64,000 nucleotides of DNA from contig NZ_CP066363.1 in the NCBI RefSeq assembly GCF_030323865.1, forward strand, positions 1-64,000, written 5' to 3'. Positions 8,489 through 17,216 of this stretch are shown one piece after another (the stretch's first letter is position 1; each line of letters begins with the position of its first letter). Both the position numbers and the translations under genes were made by a program. Source of the DNA: Pseudarthrobacter defluvii. GTDB lineage: Bacteria > Actinomycetota > Actinomycetes > Actinomycetales > Micrococcaceae. Under the pieces are notes generated by a model. It was given only the letters and a program-made list of their open reading frames with translations. It did no database searches and was not told where the DNA came from.

Positions 8489-10437
8489 GCGATGCCTGCG
8501 GCTGCAGCGACGACAAGCCCGAAACCGCGGCCGAAGAGGCCGAGGAAGCTGTCGGCTTCTGGCAGATCAACGAGATCCGGGCCGCCGCGATCTCGGGTGT
8601 GCTGCTCGTGGCCGTCTGGGCCCTGTCCCTGACCGGGGGCCCGGACTGGCTGCGCCTGGTCCTGGAAATCGGGGCGCTGCTGGTCGCGGCGTGGACCTTT
8701 GTTCCCTCCACCCTGCGCCGCCTGGTCAAGGGCAGGATCGGCGTCGGGACCCTGATGACGATCGCCGCCGTCGGCGCCGTCGCCCTTGGCGAGTTCGAGG
8801 AAGCGGCGATGCTCGCCTTCCTCTACTCCATTTCCGAAGGGTTGGAGGAATACTCGCTGGCCAAAACCCGGCGCGGCTTGCGGGCCCTGCTGGACCTCGT
8901 CCCGGCCGAAGCGACAGTCCTTCGCGGCGGAACGGAGGTCACCGTTGACCCGGCCGAGCTCGTTCCGGGGGACCGGATGGTCGTCCGCCCGGGCGAACGG
9001 CTGGCCACCGACGGCCGGATCATCACCGGCCGCACCTCCCTGGACACCTCGGCCCTGACCGGTGAATCCGTGCCGGTGGAGGCCGGTCCCGGCAGCGAGG
9101 TCTACGCCGGGTCCATCAACGGCACCGGGCCGCTGGAAGTCGAAGTCACCAGCACCGCGGAGAACAACTCCCTGGCCCGCATCGTGCACATCGTCGAGGC
9201 CGAACAGTCCCGCAAGGGACCCGGGCAGCGCCTGGCGGACAACATCGCCAGCAAGCTCGTCCCCGGCATCCTGATCGCCGCGGCCCTGATCATCGCCTTC
9301 GGCTTCATCGTCGGAGAGCCGCTGCTGTGGTTCGAACGCGCCCTGGTCGTCCTCGTGGCCGCATCGCCGTGCGCTTTGGCGATCTCCGTCCCGGTCACCG
9401 TTGTCGCCTCCGTCGGCGCCGCCAGCCGCATCGGCGTGCTGATCAAGGGCGGCGGCGCACTGGAAACCCTCGGCAAGATCCGCACCATCGCCCTGGACAA
9501 GACCGGCACCCTGACCCGGAACAAGCCCGAAGTCATCGATGTCGCCGCCGCCGGGACCACTACCCGCGAAGACGTTCTTGCCCTCGCAGCCGGGCTGGAG
9601 GCCCGCATCGAACACCCCCTGGCCCGAGCCATCCTCGCCGCATCCCCGGCCAGGGCCGACGTGACCGACGTGGACACCGTCCCCGGCGCCGGCCTGGAAG
9701 GCCGCTTCGAAGGCAAGACCGTCCGGCTGGGCCGCCCCGGCTGGATCAACGCCGGCGCCCTTGCCGGGGATGTCGAGCGGATGCAAACGGCAGGCGCCAC
9801 CGCCGTCCTGATCGAATCCGCCGGCGAAGTCATTGGTGCCGTGGCAGTCCGTGACGAACTGCGCCCCGAAGCCCGGGACGTCATCGCCCGGCTGACCGCC
9901 TCCGGGTACACCACGGCCATGCTCACCGGTGATAACGCGATCACCGCCGCGGCCCTGGGCAAGGACGCAGGCATCACCGAAGTCCACGCCGACCTCCGCC
10001 CGGAAGACAAGGCCGAGATCATCCGGACCCTGAAGTCCCGCCAGCCCACCGCCATGGTCGGTGACGGCGTCAACGACGCCCCGGCCCTGGCCACCGCCGA
10101 CACCGGTATTGCCATGGGCGCCATGGGCACCGACGTCGCCATTGAAACCGCCGACATCGCCCTGATGGGCGAGGACCTGAACCACCTGCCCCAGGTCCTG
10201 GACCACGCCCGCCGGACCCGGTCCATCATGCTGCAGAACGTGGGCCTGTCCCTGCTGCTGATCGCAATCCTGATCCCGCTGGCACTGGTCGGCGCCCTGG
10301 GACTGGCTGCGGTCGTCCTGATCCACGAACTCGCCGAAATCGTGGTGATCGGCAACGGCGTCCGCGCCGGCCGGATCAGCCGCAAGACAGCACTCCGGGC
10401 GGCCAAACCCGCGCCGGCACTGGAACCTGCCGCGTGA
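8485..10437 (+). CDS. SPC-type P1B cadmium/zinc/lead exporting ATPase
   Basis: 650 residues from the ATG that overlaps the repressor stop. It lacks a folded N-terminal HMA domain and instead begins MSDACGCSDDK, a short Cys cluster. Catalytic motifs: TGES 192-195, SPC 294-296, DKTGT 338-342, HP at about 377, GDGVND near 526. The last helix has HELAE (614-618) where P1B-4 pumps have HEG(G/S), so the transport site may differ. Context (CmtR-like regulator, LspA, CadD stub) points to Cd/Pb/Zn export. The downstream lspA start overlaps its stop (GTGA). Confidence 0.88.
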   Translation: MSDACGCSDDKPETAAEEAEEAVGFWQINEIRAAAISGVLLVAVWALSLTGGPDWLRLVLEIGALLVAAWTFVPSTLRRLVKGRIGVGTLMTIAAVGAVALGEFEEAAMLAFLYSISEGLEEYSLAKTRRGLRALLDLVPAEATVLRGGTEVTVDPAELVPGDRMVVRPGERLATDGRIITGRTSLDTSALTGESVPVEAGPGSEVYAGSINGTGPLEVEVTSTAENNSLARIVHIVEAEQSRKGPGQRLADNIASKLVPGILIAAALIIAFGFIVGEPLLWFERALVVLVAASPCALAISVPVTVVASVGAASRIGVLIKGGGALETLGKIRTIALDKTGTLTRNKPEVIDVAAAGTTTREDVLALAAGLEARIEHPLARAILAASPARADVTDVDTVPGAGLEGRFEGKTVRLGRPGWINAGALAGDVERMQTAGATAVLIESAGEVIGAVAVRDELRPEARDVIARLTASGYTTAMLTGDNAITAAALGKDAGITEVHADLRPEDKAEIIRTLKSRQPTAMVGDGVNDAPALATADTGIAMGAMGTDVAIETADIALMGEDLNHLPQVLDHARRTRSIMLQNVGLSLLLIAILIPLALVGALGLAAVVLIHELAEIVVIGNGVRAGRISRKTALRAAKPAPALEPAA

Positions 10438-10961
10438 GCGTCCCGTCACCGGCAGATCCGGCAGATCCGGCAAGGACACCACCAATTGGCGCCAAAGCAT
10501 GGCGGGTAAAAATTGGCCTGCTCGTCTCGGCCGCCGTGCTCGGGGTGGCCGACCTGGTTATCAAGGCCTTGGCCGAGGAACTGCTCTCCAACGGTGCCAC
10601 GGTCGATCTGGGCCTGGTGAACCTGAAACTGCTGTACAACACCGGGGTCGCTTTCAGCCTCGGGGCTAACCTCGCCCCGTGGCTGGTCATTGCCGCGACC
10701 GCCATCATCGTCCTGGCCATGGCCTGGTACGCAGTGTCCACCGCCCCCGCCATGCCGGCGCTCTCCCGGGCGGGTGCGGCGATGGTGGTTGGCGGCGGTG
10801 CCGGGAACCTTGTGGACCGGATGGACGGGCGCGGCGTCGTGGACTACCTGCACAGCGGCTGGTTTCCCACCTTCAACCTCGCCGACGTGTTCGTCACCGT
10901 CGGCGTAGGGCTGTACGTGCTGGGCAGCCTGCTGGGATCCCGCGAACAGGAAAAGGCGTAA
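10434..10961 (+). CDS. lspA: signal peptidase II
   Basis: 175 residues, four TM helices. It cleaves prolipoprotein signal peptides at the outer face of the membrane. All conserved boxes are present: LLYNTGVAFS, GNLVDRMDGRGVVDYLHSGW with catalytic Asp128, and FNLADVFV with catalytic Asp151. The GTG start overlaps the ATPase stop, so it is translated with the metal pump. LspA copies in metal-resistance operons are known, for example PbrC in lead resistance. This copy looks active, unlike the one at 24895. Confidence 0.9.
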   Translation: MSVPSPADPADPARTPPIGAKAWRVKIGLLVSAAVLGVADLVIKALAEELLSNGATVDLGLVNLKLLYNTGVAFSLGANLAPWLVIAATAIIVLAMAWYAVSTAPAMPALSRAGAAMVVGGGAGNLVDRMDGRGVVDYLHSGWFPTFNLADVFVTVGVGLYVLGSLLGSREQEKA

Positions 10962-11004
10962 CCAGCTGCAGTCCGGACACGGGCCTCCTGACGCTGGAAG
11001 TGAC

Positions 11005-11064
11005 TTGCTCATCCTGGCCACGACGGCCGTATTAGCAGCGACCAACATCGATGACATTGCTTCC
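11005..11064 (+). pseudogene. N-terminal stub of a CadD-family cadmium transporter
   Basis: TTG start with GGAAG upstream, encoding LLILATTAVLAATNIDDI, the first helix and metal motif of CadD-type transporters. Similarity ends after about 20 codons, and the frame continues into unrelated sequence to 11268. It sits 43 bases after lspA, so it was probably the next gene of the operon before a deletion. Confidence 0.6.
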
Positions 11065-11315
11065 ATGCTTTTCCGGTCCTTGAAAATGAAGGATCGATGG
11101 GCGCTGGGATTGAACGGCTGTGGAAGGCAGTGCAGGCACCGGCGGGGTCTGACCAGGTCACTGACGACATCCCCGAAAATACCCCCGCGTATCTGCCGGG
11201 TGCCAAGCAGGTTGTTACCACAGTCAGGGCGTTACGCAAATGTGACAAATGGGGCTTTTGTGACATAGGGTCTGACCGTGCCGGTTTCTCCGAATACGGC
11301 ACTCCCGAGCAGACT

Positions 11316-11490
11316 TGCCTAACTCTGCCGCTGCCAGGGATCCGTTCGTAAAATTCGTCCGGCAGAGACGGGGAACCCAGAGTTGGCCCGCTTCGAGCAG
11401 GCCTTGGGGTGAAGCCGTGCCTGGTGCCTTTCGTGCACCACCGCGGCCGGGTGTCTCCCATCCGAATCCGACAGCTAACCTCGCAGGCAG
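11316..11490 (+). promoter_or_regulatory. c-di-AMP (ydaO-yuaA type) riboswitch
   Basis: The leader of the NlpC/P60-like gene carries the conserved blocks of the ydaO class in order: GGGGAACCC (11370-11378), CCTTGGGGTGAAGCC (11403-11417), and ATCCGACAGCTAACCTCGCA followed by GGC (11466-11488), ending about 17 bases before the ATG. In Actinobacteria this riboswitch commonly controls secreted wall hydrolases, turning them off at high c-di-AMP. Boundaries are approximate. A second copy is at 21715-21912. Confidence 0.85.
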
Positions 11491-11506
11491 TGGGAGAGGC
11501 CCTTTC

Positions 11507-12286
11507 ATGCCCATGCGCAAAACTCACGGCCGCCACCGCGCGGTCTCCGTCCAGACCAGCGCCATCGCCGTGCTGTCCCAATCCGTCGCCGCAAACGCCG
11601 GCACCGCAGGCCGCCAGGCAGCCGTCCTCGCAGCAGCCTCCGGCCTCGTCCTGACCGGTGGCATCACCGCCGCCCAGGCAGCAGACACCCCGGCCCAGCG
11701 CGACGCCGAGCCGGCATCCACCCTCGAAGTCGCAGGCCAGGCCCAGACCCCGCTGACCGCCGACGCCACGATCCAGATCACCTTCGAGCGTCCCGCAGTG
11801 GAAACCACGCCTGCACCCGTCGTGGAAGCACCCAAGCCAGTCGCCGCCGAAGCGCCCAAAGCCACGGTCCCCGTGGGCGCTGCCACTGTGAAGCCAGCCG
11901 CTGCGCCCGCCAAGGCCCAGGTCACCGTCACCCCTGCCGCGCCGGCGCCCGCGCCGGCCGCGGGCGGGATCAACGCCATCATGCTGTCCTCCGCCTACGC
12001 CCAGATCGGTATGATCCAGGACTGCACACGGCTGGTCGAAAACGCCCTCAACGCTGCCGGCATCCCCGTCGGCGACCTCGGCCCGATGCAGTTCATGAAC
12101 TACGGCACCGTCGTCACCGACCCCCAGCCCGGCGACATGGTCATGCAGCCCGGCCACGTAGGAATCTACGTCGGCAACGGCCAAGTCCTCAGCTCCGGCC
12201 TGAACGGCAAGAACGAAACAGCGGTCCACCCCCTGACCTGGATGACCTCCAAAGGCGCCGTGACCTTCGTGCGCGCAGGCAAATAA
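11507..12286 (+). CDS. secreted NlpC/P60-like cell-wall peptidase
   Basis: 259 residues from the ATG at 11507, which has GGGAGAGG seven bases upstream. A signal peptide ends near AAQAADTP (about residue 60). A Pro/Ala/Val-rich linker follows (about 80-155), then the catalytic domain. The domain shows QDCTRLVENAL with the nucleophile Cys, PGDMVMQPGHVGIYVGNG with the His, and VTFVRAG at the end. Likely cleaves peptidoglycan stem peptides outside the cell. Expression is probably set by the c-di-AMP riboswitch in its leader; a strong hairpin terminator follows six bases after the stop. Confidence 0.88.
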   Translation: MPMRKTHGRHRAVSVQTSAIAVLSQSVAANAGTAGRQAAVLAAASGLVLTGGITAAQAADTPAQRDAEPASTLEVAGQAQTPLTADATIQITFERPAVETTPAPVVEAPKPVAAEAPKATVPVGAATVKPAAAPAKAQVTVTPAAPAPAPAAGGINAIMLSSAYAQIGMIQDCTRLVENALNAAGIPVGDLGPMQFMNYGTVVTDPQPGDMVMQPGHVGIYVGNGQVLSSGLNGKNETAVHPLTWMTSKGAVTFVRAGK

Positions 12287-12291
12287 AACCA

Positions 12292-12342
12292 CTGAAGGCC
12301 GGTGATTCAATGCCTTGGGGGCAATGAATCACCGGCCTTCAG
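12292..12342 (+). terminator. strong hairpin after the NlpC/P60 gene
   Basis: CTGAAGGCCGGTGATTCA (12292-12309) pairs perfectly with 12325-12342, and TGCC/GGCA pair inside it. An 18-bp GC-rich stem fits an actinobacterial terminator even without a T-run. Confidence 0.85.
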
Positions 12343-12648
12343 CATGCCCTCGCACACTGGACCCTCTGTCGAGGGTCGAGTACCCTGCCTCTTACTCCGG
12401 TCCGGCGCCTCAAAACCTCTGCACCCTCACACCAAGGGACCGGAGACGCCGGAAGGTCCCGCCGAAGCCTGTTGTGCTGAGGTGCAACCGTACAGCCGAA
12501 GGCTCGCCCGTTTCCACGGACAGGCCCCGTGGCTGTTGAACCCTCCAGAGGAGTTCCGGCGAGAACGGCAAGACGTACTGCGGGCGCCAACCCCCTGCGT
12601 GGCGGCACGTGAAAAGGTGGGCATGGCTTTTCCGCATATGCTGGATGG
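12343..12648. other. gene-free stretch
   Basis: About 300 bases after the terminator; open frames here have no recognisable product and no strong repeat was seen. It presumably holds the promoter for the small membrane-protein genes that follow. Confidence 0.45.
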
Positions 12649-12888
12649 GTGCTAAACGAGTTTTGGGCCACCGCACCTGCATCGTACAAAGCGGTTGTTT
12701 TCAGTGCCATGGCCCTGATTGCGCTGGGAATCGCGATTAACATTTTTGGCCAGACCGCCAAAAATGAGGCCCTGTCGTTTGCATCGCTGGCTGTCATAGG
12801 CGCGGGACTGCTGCTTCACGCTGCAGGGGTTGTCATCCGCGGACATCAGGTCCAGAAACGCCTTCGAAATTCTTCAAGAAAAGGATGA
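12649..12888 (+). CDS. small two-helix membrane protein (DUF3188-like)
   Basis: 79 residues from a GTG start. Two hydrophobic segments (AVVFSAMALIALGIAINIFG and ASLAVIGAGLLLHAAGVVIRG) are joined by a short polar loop, with a basic C-terminus. The layout and sequence resemble the DUF3188 family common in Arthrobacter relatives; no function is known. The next gene starts five bases downstream, suggesting co-transcription. Confidence 0.7.
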   Translation: MLNEFWATAPASYKAVVFSAMALIALGIAINIFGQTAKNEALSFASLAVIGAGLLLHAAGVVIRGHQVQKRLRNSSRKG

Positions 12889-12892
12889 CCCA

Positions 12893-13195
12893 GTGCAGAA
12901 CGCTTTCGTCGCGGCTGGCCTGCAGGCCCTAAGCACGATGCCTACTCCCGGTCCCGGAACTGACGGGCTGAGGCCCGGTTTGAGTCCCGATCAGGTATCA
13001 CCGGGATTTCTCGGGTTTCTGATGACCGCGTTTATGGTCATAGCCGTCGTGATGCTCATGGTGTCCATGACCCGGCGGATCCGCCGGGTTCGCTACCAGG
13101 CGCAGGTCCGTCTGCCAGGGCAGGACAGTCCGGACGCAGCGGATACGAACCTTGCCACCGCCGGTGAGCCGCAAGCCGGCAAGCCCACACCCTAA
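12893..13195 (+). CDS. single-pass membrane protein
   Basis: 100 residues from the GTG at 12893, chosen because AAAAGGA lies eight bases upstream; the frame is open further but overlaps the preceding gene. One TM segment (FLGFLMTAFMVIAVVMLMVS, about 44-63) is followed by RRIRRVR, giving an inside C-terminus. The tail is hydrophilic. No family recognised. Confidence 0.65.
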   Translation: MQNAFVAAGLQALSTMPTPGPGTDGLRPGLSPDQVSPGFLGFLMTAFMVIAVVMLMVSMTRRIRRVRYQAQVRLPGQDSPDAADTNLATAGEPQAGKPTP

Positions 13196-13397
13196 CGAAA
13201 CTTCCGGGGCCCTGTCGAGTGGTTCGCCAATATGTTCCAGCACCAGCCACGTGCATTGACGCAGTGGCTGACCTGCACGGACCTGGTGGACGCGCGAGTC
13301 CATTCATCCATTCCTGTACAGTCGTGAGGAGCCTCATCGCGCCCCACGGATGCTGTCCCGCCCCCGGGCCAGTCCTGACGATGATTCAAGGAACCGT

Positions 13398-13868
13398 ATG
13401 ACCGCTGAAAATACAATGGCCGAGGGTCCTCATCGGCCGGCCGCGCCGTCCCGGGCATCGGGTATGCCGCTTGGTTGCCGGCGTTTGTTGATGGTTGGCG
13501 GTATCTGCGTTCCAATCGGCCTCGTTGCCGGACCATTTTTGCTGCCTGCTCAACTGTTGGCCGTCGCGGGAATTGTCCTGCTGGCTGTTGCGTTGTCCCA
13601 CGGGCCCGGTGAACGCTGGTTTTGGCGCTGGTCGTTGGCTGTCGCCGCGGCTGGTGGCCTGTGGCTGGCCGCTACGGCGGCGTACTACATCACGATCATG
13701 GTCGCCGCTGAGGCGTCTGCCCCGTTGCCGGTTTTCGCGCAGGGACTCTTTACTGCCGGGGCGGTGTCCGTTGCGGTCATGGCGGTCGCAGCCCTGACCG
13801 CGGCGCTGTTGAGGATGCTGGCGAATCGCCGGAAAGCCCGGGAAGCGGGAGCGTCTGTCCGGTCGTAG
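13398..13868 (+). CDS. multi-pass membrane protein of unknown function
   Basis: 156 residues from the ATG at 13398, which has AAGGA six bases upstream; the longer frame from 13350 lacks a ribosome site. Four hydrophobic segments are visible, beginning LLMVGGICVPIGLVAG, PAQLLAVAGIVLLAVAL, WSLAVAAAGGLWLAATAAYY and AVSVAVMAVAALTAALL. No recognisable domain. It ends at a hairpin shared with the convergent copC unit. Confidence 0.7.
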   Translation: MTAENTMAEGPHRPAAPSRASGMPLGCRRLLMVGGICVPIGLVAGPFLLPAQLLAVAGIVLLAVALSHGPGERWFWRWSLAVAAAGGLWLAATAAYYITIMVAAEASAPLPVFAQGLFTAGAVSVAVMAVAALTAALLRMLANRRKAREAGASVRS

Positions 13869-13881
13869 GCCGTTCCTGGGT

Positions 13882-13920
13882 TCTTTCCGGTGCTCCCGCG
13901 CGACGGGAACACCGGAAAGA
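13882..13920. terminator. bidirectional terminator hairpin
   Basis: TCTTTCCGGTG and CACCGGAAAGA form perfect 11-base arms, with an inner TCCC/GGGA pair. It sits between two convergent genes (stops at 13868 and 13927) and can serve both. Confidence 0.8.
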
Positions 13921-13926
13921 CGTAGG

Positions 13927-14541
13927 TCAGGAGCGCTGTCCGGCGTTTCTGCGGCGCACCCACCAGGTCACGGCCAGCGCCGCTGCCAGGATCCCGAAGG
14001 CGATTCCCACGGCCAGCGGCGCGTTATCGTCGTTGGGCCTCGGGGCCGTCGGCGGCATGGCGTTGGCGGTGTTTTGCGGGGCCTGCGAGGAGGCGGCAGC
14101 TGAAGGGGTTGCGGGTACCGACGGTTGGGATGATGCCGCGGTCGCGGGCGCTTGGACGGTGAAGGCGTAATTGCCTTCGATGGGGTGCCCGTCCGAGGAC
14201 ACGGCCCGCCAAAGCACCTTGTAGCTGCCCGGTGTCCCTGGGGCGATTTTGGTCGACAAGGTCGCCCCATTGACGCTTACAGTGCCGTCGCTGACGGTGT
14301 TCCCGGCGCCGTCGGTGACGGTGATGACACTCAGGTTCAGGGACGCTGAATCCGTGGGAGGCTCGGTGAGGGTCAGTGACACCGTTTCGGGCGCGGTGGC
14401 CACGACTGCGTCGCGGGCCGGAGCCGTGGAGGACAGGGCATCGTGGGCGACGGCAGGGGAGGCCACTGCGGCGGCGGGCAGCAGCAGAGCGGCGACGGCT
14501 GCCAGGCGCAGGCGGGTACTAATTCTGGGGCGCGATTTCAT
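13927..14541 (-). CDS. copC: CopC-family periplasmic/cell-surface copper-binding protein
   Basis: 204 residues. A signal peptide ends ASPAVA, leaving His as the first mature residue (HDALSSTAP), the N-terminal Cu(II) ligand of CopC. The beta-sandwich shows APETVSLTLTEPPTDSASL and AVSSDGHPIEGNYAFTV, where the second ligand His lies in DGHP. A Ser/Pro/Ala linker leads to a C-terminal TM helix (PLAVGIAFGILAAALAVTWWV) and a basic end, so the protein is membrane-anchored. It is the last gene of the copper block that begins with the CopD-CtaG fusion at 19303. Confidence 0.9.
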   Translation of the reverse strand: MKSRPRISTRLRLAAVAALLLPAAAVASPAVAHDALSSTAPARDAVVATAPETVSLTLTEPPTDSASLNLSVITVTDGAGNTVSDGTVSVNGATLSTKIAPGTPGSYKVLWRAVSSDGHPIEGNYAFTVQAPATAASSQPSVPATPSAAASSQAPQNTANAMPPTAPRPNDDNAPLAVGIAFGILAAALAVTWWVRRRNAGQRS

Positions 14542-14643
14542 GGTTGGTTTCCTTTGGGAAAGATTTTGGGTGCACGACGTTTCCGCTGAAACGTGCTTGC
14601 AGGGTGCAGGCGCGGCCGTGGCTGCGGGCCTGCGAAAAGGGCT

Positions 14644-15258
14644 TCAGGCGGTAGCGGGCGGCCCGCGCCGGGAATGGGTGTGGAGTATTATCCGGCGCAG
14701 AACCGGGGCCCGGGGCGGGGCCGGAACCAGCGCTGCCAGGGCCGGAACGAAGGGGACCGGCGCGAGGAAAAGTACGGGTCGGAGCCAGGTTGCCAGCGCC
14801 CAGAGGGCTGATTCGCCTTTGGCCAGCAGCAGCGCGGTCAGCACCGTCGCGCCGAGGTGGGCGGTGATCATGGCAGGTCCCAGGTCCCACACCAGATGCG
14901 GATGCATGTCCTGCCCTGCGGGCAGCAGCGCCCCGGAGCCGATCAGGGGGTGGTGGTGTGTCCCCGGCGCGACAGCCGGGAGGGCAGGGCCGACGGCCGC
15001 TGTCGGAGGGAACGCGGACATCACTGAGTGCAGCAGGCCCTGACCGCCGGCCAGGACCATACCAAGAACCGGCGTCTTCAGCTTCCATCTGGTCAGGATG
15101 ATGATGGCCAGGACCAGCAGGGACGTGCAGGCCGCCAGTACCGGTGCCGGGGGCAGGAGGCCGCCGGCGGAGACGTGCGCCGCCGCGGCCAGCGACAGGG
15201 TTGATCCTGCCAGGGCGGCGGTCCGCAGCAACCGGAACGGCGCGCGCTGAACTCTCAT
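14644..15258 (-). CDS. multi-pass membrane protein in the copper block
   Basis: 204 residues with about five hydrophobic segments and no clear domain name. Two His-rich external-looking stretches are notable: GTHHHPLIG and GQDMHPHLVWDLG, the latter running into ITAHLGATVLTALLLAKGE. It lies between copC and the DsbA-like gene on the same strand. Position and histidines suggest a role in copper handling, which is inference. Confidence 0.75.
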   Translation of the reverse strand: MRVQRAPFRLLRTAALAGSTLSLAAAAHVSAGGLLPPAPVLAACTSLLVLAIIILTRWKLKTPVLGMVLAGGQGLLHSVMSAFPPTAAVGPALPAVAPGTHHHPLIGSGALLPAGQDMHPHLVWDLGPAMITAHLGATVLTALLLAKGESALWALATWLRPVLFLAPVPFVPALAALVPAPPRAPVLRRIILHTHSRRGPPATA

Positions 15259-15317
15259 CCCGGTCCTTCCTGTGGGGCTGGTTCTTTCCGGAATCTGCTG
15301 GCGGCGGCGGGAAACCG

Positions 15318-16010
15318 CTACTGGGCGGCGTCCGCCAGTTTCTGGCGGAATTCCTCCATCGTGTTCGGCGTCAATTTTTCACCGTTGAGGAAGAATGTCG
15401 GCGTCCCGGTCACGCCAAGCGCCTTACCGTCCGCGATGTCCTGACGGATCCGGTCTTTGGTGGCTTCGTTGGCTACAGCGGCGTCGTAGGCGGTCAGGTC
15501 CAGTCCGAGTTCTTCGGCGAAAGTGCGGAACAGGGGTGCCTGGGAGTCCTGCTTTTCACCCCACTGCGGCTGGGTCTCGAACATTTTCGCGGCCATCTGT
15601 TCGTATTTTCCCTGCTGGGCGGCGGCTTCGACGGCCAGCGCCGCCTGCCCGGAATTCCGGTGGGCCGGGAGCGGAAAGTAACGGTGGACGACCGTGATCC
15701 GGTCACCGAATTCTGCCTTCAGCTCGGCCACGACGGGTTCGGCAGCCTTGCAGGCTTCGCACTCGAAGTCCAAAAACTCTACCAGCTGGGCCTTCTCGGT
15801 TGCCGGAGCGGTGACCCGGTGGCTGTCCTCACGGACGAGCTGGGCCTCGGCGACGGGTTGGACGGCCACCGGCGCGGGTTTGTTGAGCGTAAACACGGCG
15901 TACCAGATGGCTCCTGCGGCCAGGATGACTCCGAGCAGGATCCAGATGACGGTCCTGGCGCGTTTGGCAGGGTCTGCCGGGGGCGTGGAAGTGGCTTTTG
16001 GTTGTGACAT
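15318..16010 (-). CDS. DsbA-like membrane-anchored thiol oxidoreductase
   Basis: 230 residues: cytoplasmic N-terminus, one TM helix (TVIWILLGVILAAGAIWYAVF, about 19-39), then an extracytoplasmic thioredoxin fold. The active site is FLDFECEACKAAEP (CEAC), and the cis-Pro loop is GVTGTPTFFLNG. Family members form or isomerise disulfides in exported proteins. Its stop side faces the membrane-protein gene; its start touches the end of the CDF gene (both at 16010). Cu-stressed envelopes suffer thiol oxidation, which may explain the company it keeps. Confidence 0.88.
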   Translation of the reverse strand: MSQPKATSTPPADPAKRARTVIWILLGVILAAGAIWYAVFTLNKPAPVAVQPVAEAQLVREDSHRVTAPATEKAQLVEFLDFECEACKAAEPVVAELKAEFGDRITVVHRYFPLPAHRNSGQAALAVEAAAQQGKYEQMAAKMFETQPQWGEKQDSQAPLFRTFAEELGLDLTAYDAAVANEATKDRIRQDIADGKALGVTGTPTFFLNGEKLTPNTMEEFRQKLADAAQ

Positions 16011-16927
16011 CAGTGATGAATGCTTTCCTGGTCGCGGTGGGCTGCTGCTTCAATCTGGAAGGTGGAGTGTTCGACGCTGACGTCGAAATGTTCGGCGACG
16101 CAGCGCTGCAGGTCCGCCAGGATGGTGGAGGCGTGCCCGTCCGTCATGCAGCCGTCTTCGACGGTGACGTGGGCGGAGAGTACCGGGGTTCCGGAACCGA
16201 CGAGGGACGCGTGCAGGTCGTGGACGTCGATGACGTGGGGAAGGGCGAGGATGTGCTCCCGGACCTGGCCCAGATCCAGTCCGGCGGGCGCGTTTTCCAT
16301 CAGCACATTCACCGTGTCCCGGAGCAGTCTCAGGGTGCGGGGGATGATCAGGACCCCGATGAGCAGGGACACCACGGCATCGGCCTGCACCCAGCCGGTC
16401 AGGGCGATGATGATCGCCGCAACGATGACGGCCACGGATCCCAGGGCATCGTTGAGGACTTCAAGGAAGGCGGCCTTCATGTTGAAGTTATGATTCCGGC
16501 CTGATGCCAAAACAATCAGCCCGATGGCATTGCCGGCCAGACCGATGACGCCGAACCACAGCATCGTCGGTCCGGCGATTTCCGGCGGTTCGAAGAACCT
16601 GCGGATGCCCTCGATAATCACGAACGCGCCAACGCCCAGCAGAAGGGCAGCCTGGAAGGCCGCTGCGATGATTTCGGCGCGCTTGTAACCCCAGGTGCGT
16701 TTCAGTGTCGGTGGTTTCAGGGCCAGCGAGGCTGCGATCAGTGCGATCAGCAGACCGGTGGAGTCGGTGAACATGTGCCCGGCATCGGCCAGCAGCGCGA
16801 GGCTTCCGGTCAGCACGGCACCGATGATTTCCGCGGCCATGACGCTGAACGTAACAGCGAAAACGATGATGAGTTTTCCGCGGTGGCCGGCACCTGCCGC
16901 AGCGTGGTCGTGGTCATGTCCGCTCAT
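16010..16927 (-). CDS. czcD: CDF-family zinc/cadmium/cobalt exporter
   Basis: 305 residues: His-rich N-terminus (SGHDHDHAAAGAGHRG), six TM helices and a C-terminal ferredoxin-like domain. The first half of the transport site is LLADAGHMFTDSTG; the second half in helix V has VLNDALGSVAVIVAA, with Asn-Asp in place of the commoner His-Asp. The cytoplasmic end carries HVIDVHDLHASLVG. The pump exchanges divalent metal for protons. It lies within the CopD-CtaG unit. Confidence 0.88.
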   Translation of the reverse strand: MSGHDHDHAAAGAGHRGKLIIVFAVTFSVMAAEIIGAVLTGSLALLADAGHMFTDSTGLLIALIAASLALKPPTLKRTWGYKRAEIIAAAFQAALLLGVGAFVIIEGIRRFFEPPEIAGPTMLWFGVIGLAGNAIGLIVLASGRNHNFNMKAAFLEVLNDALGSVAVIVAAIIIALTGWVQADAVVSLLIGVLIIPRTLRLLRDTVNVLMENAPAGLDLGQVREHILALPHVIDVHDLHASLVGSGTPVLSAHVTVEDGCMTDGHASTILADLQRCVAEHFDVSVEHSTFQIEAAAHRDQESIHH

Positions 16928-16937
16928 GAGGGATCCT

Positions 16938-17216
16938 TCACAGTGGTTGGCGGGGCAGGGGTGAGGGCTTCTTGTCCTGGCCGCAGCCGGATTCTTTGCA
17001 GGTACCGGGCGGATCTACGCTGCGGATCATCGGGGGCGTGCGCGGGCCGGAGGCCGGAGAGTTCGGGGCGAACCCGCTCGTCCGGCTGGACTGACCGGAC
17101 CGTGGACCCGCAGACAGGCCCAGGGGTTGGACCGGACCGGCCGGTTCATCCCGGTGTTCGAATTCATGAACGCCTGCACCAGGTGTGGCCGGGATCGGCG
17201 GAATTTCCGTCGTCAC
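16938..17216 (-). CDS. small hypothetical protein
   Basis: 92 residues from a GTG whose GTGA overlaps the stop of the CopD-CtaG gene, a strong sign of translational coupling. Pro-, Gly- and Ser-rich and probably disordered; the C-terminal part has CKESGCGQDKKPSPLP, a Cys pair. No domain recognised. It sits ten bases before the CDF start. Confidence 0.5.
   Translation of the reverse strand: MTTEIPPIPATPGAGVHEFEHRDEPAGPVQPLGLSAGPRSGQSSRTSGFAPNSPASGPRTPPMIRSVDPPGTCKESGCGQDKKPSPLPRQPL

Noticed and set aside
8422..10500. 692-codon open frame on the minus strand
   Set aside because: It is antisense to the P-type ATPase; high GC gives long shadow frames, and its translation is Gly/Asp/Gln-rich without a domain.
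11009..12310. 433-codon open frame on the minus strand
   Set aside because: Antisense to the riboswitch-controlled NlpC/P60-like gene, with a Gly/Asp/Cys-rich product and no domain.
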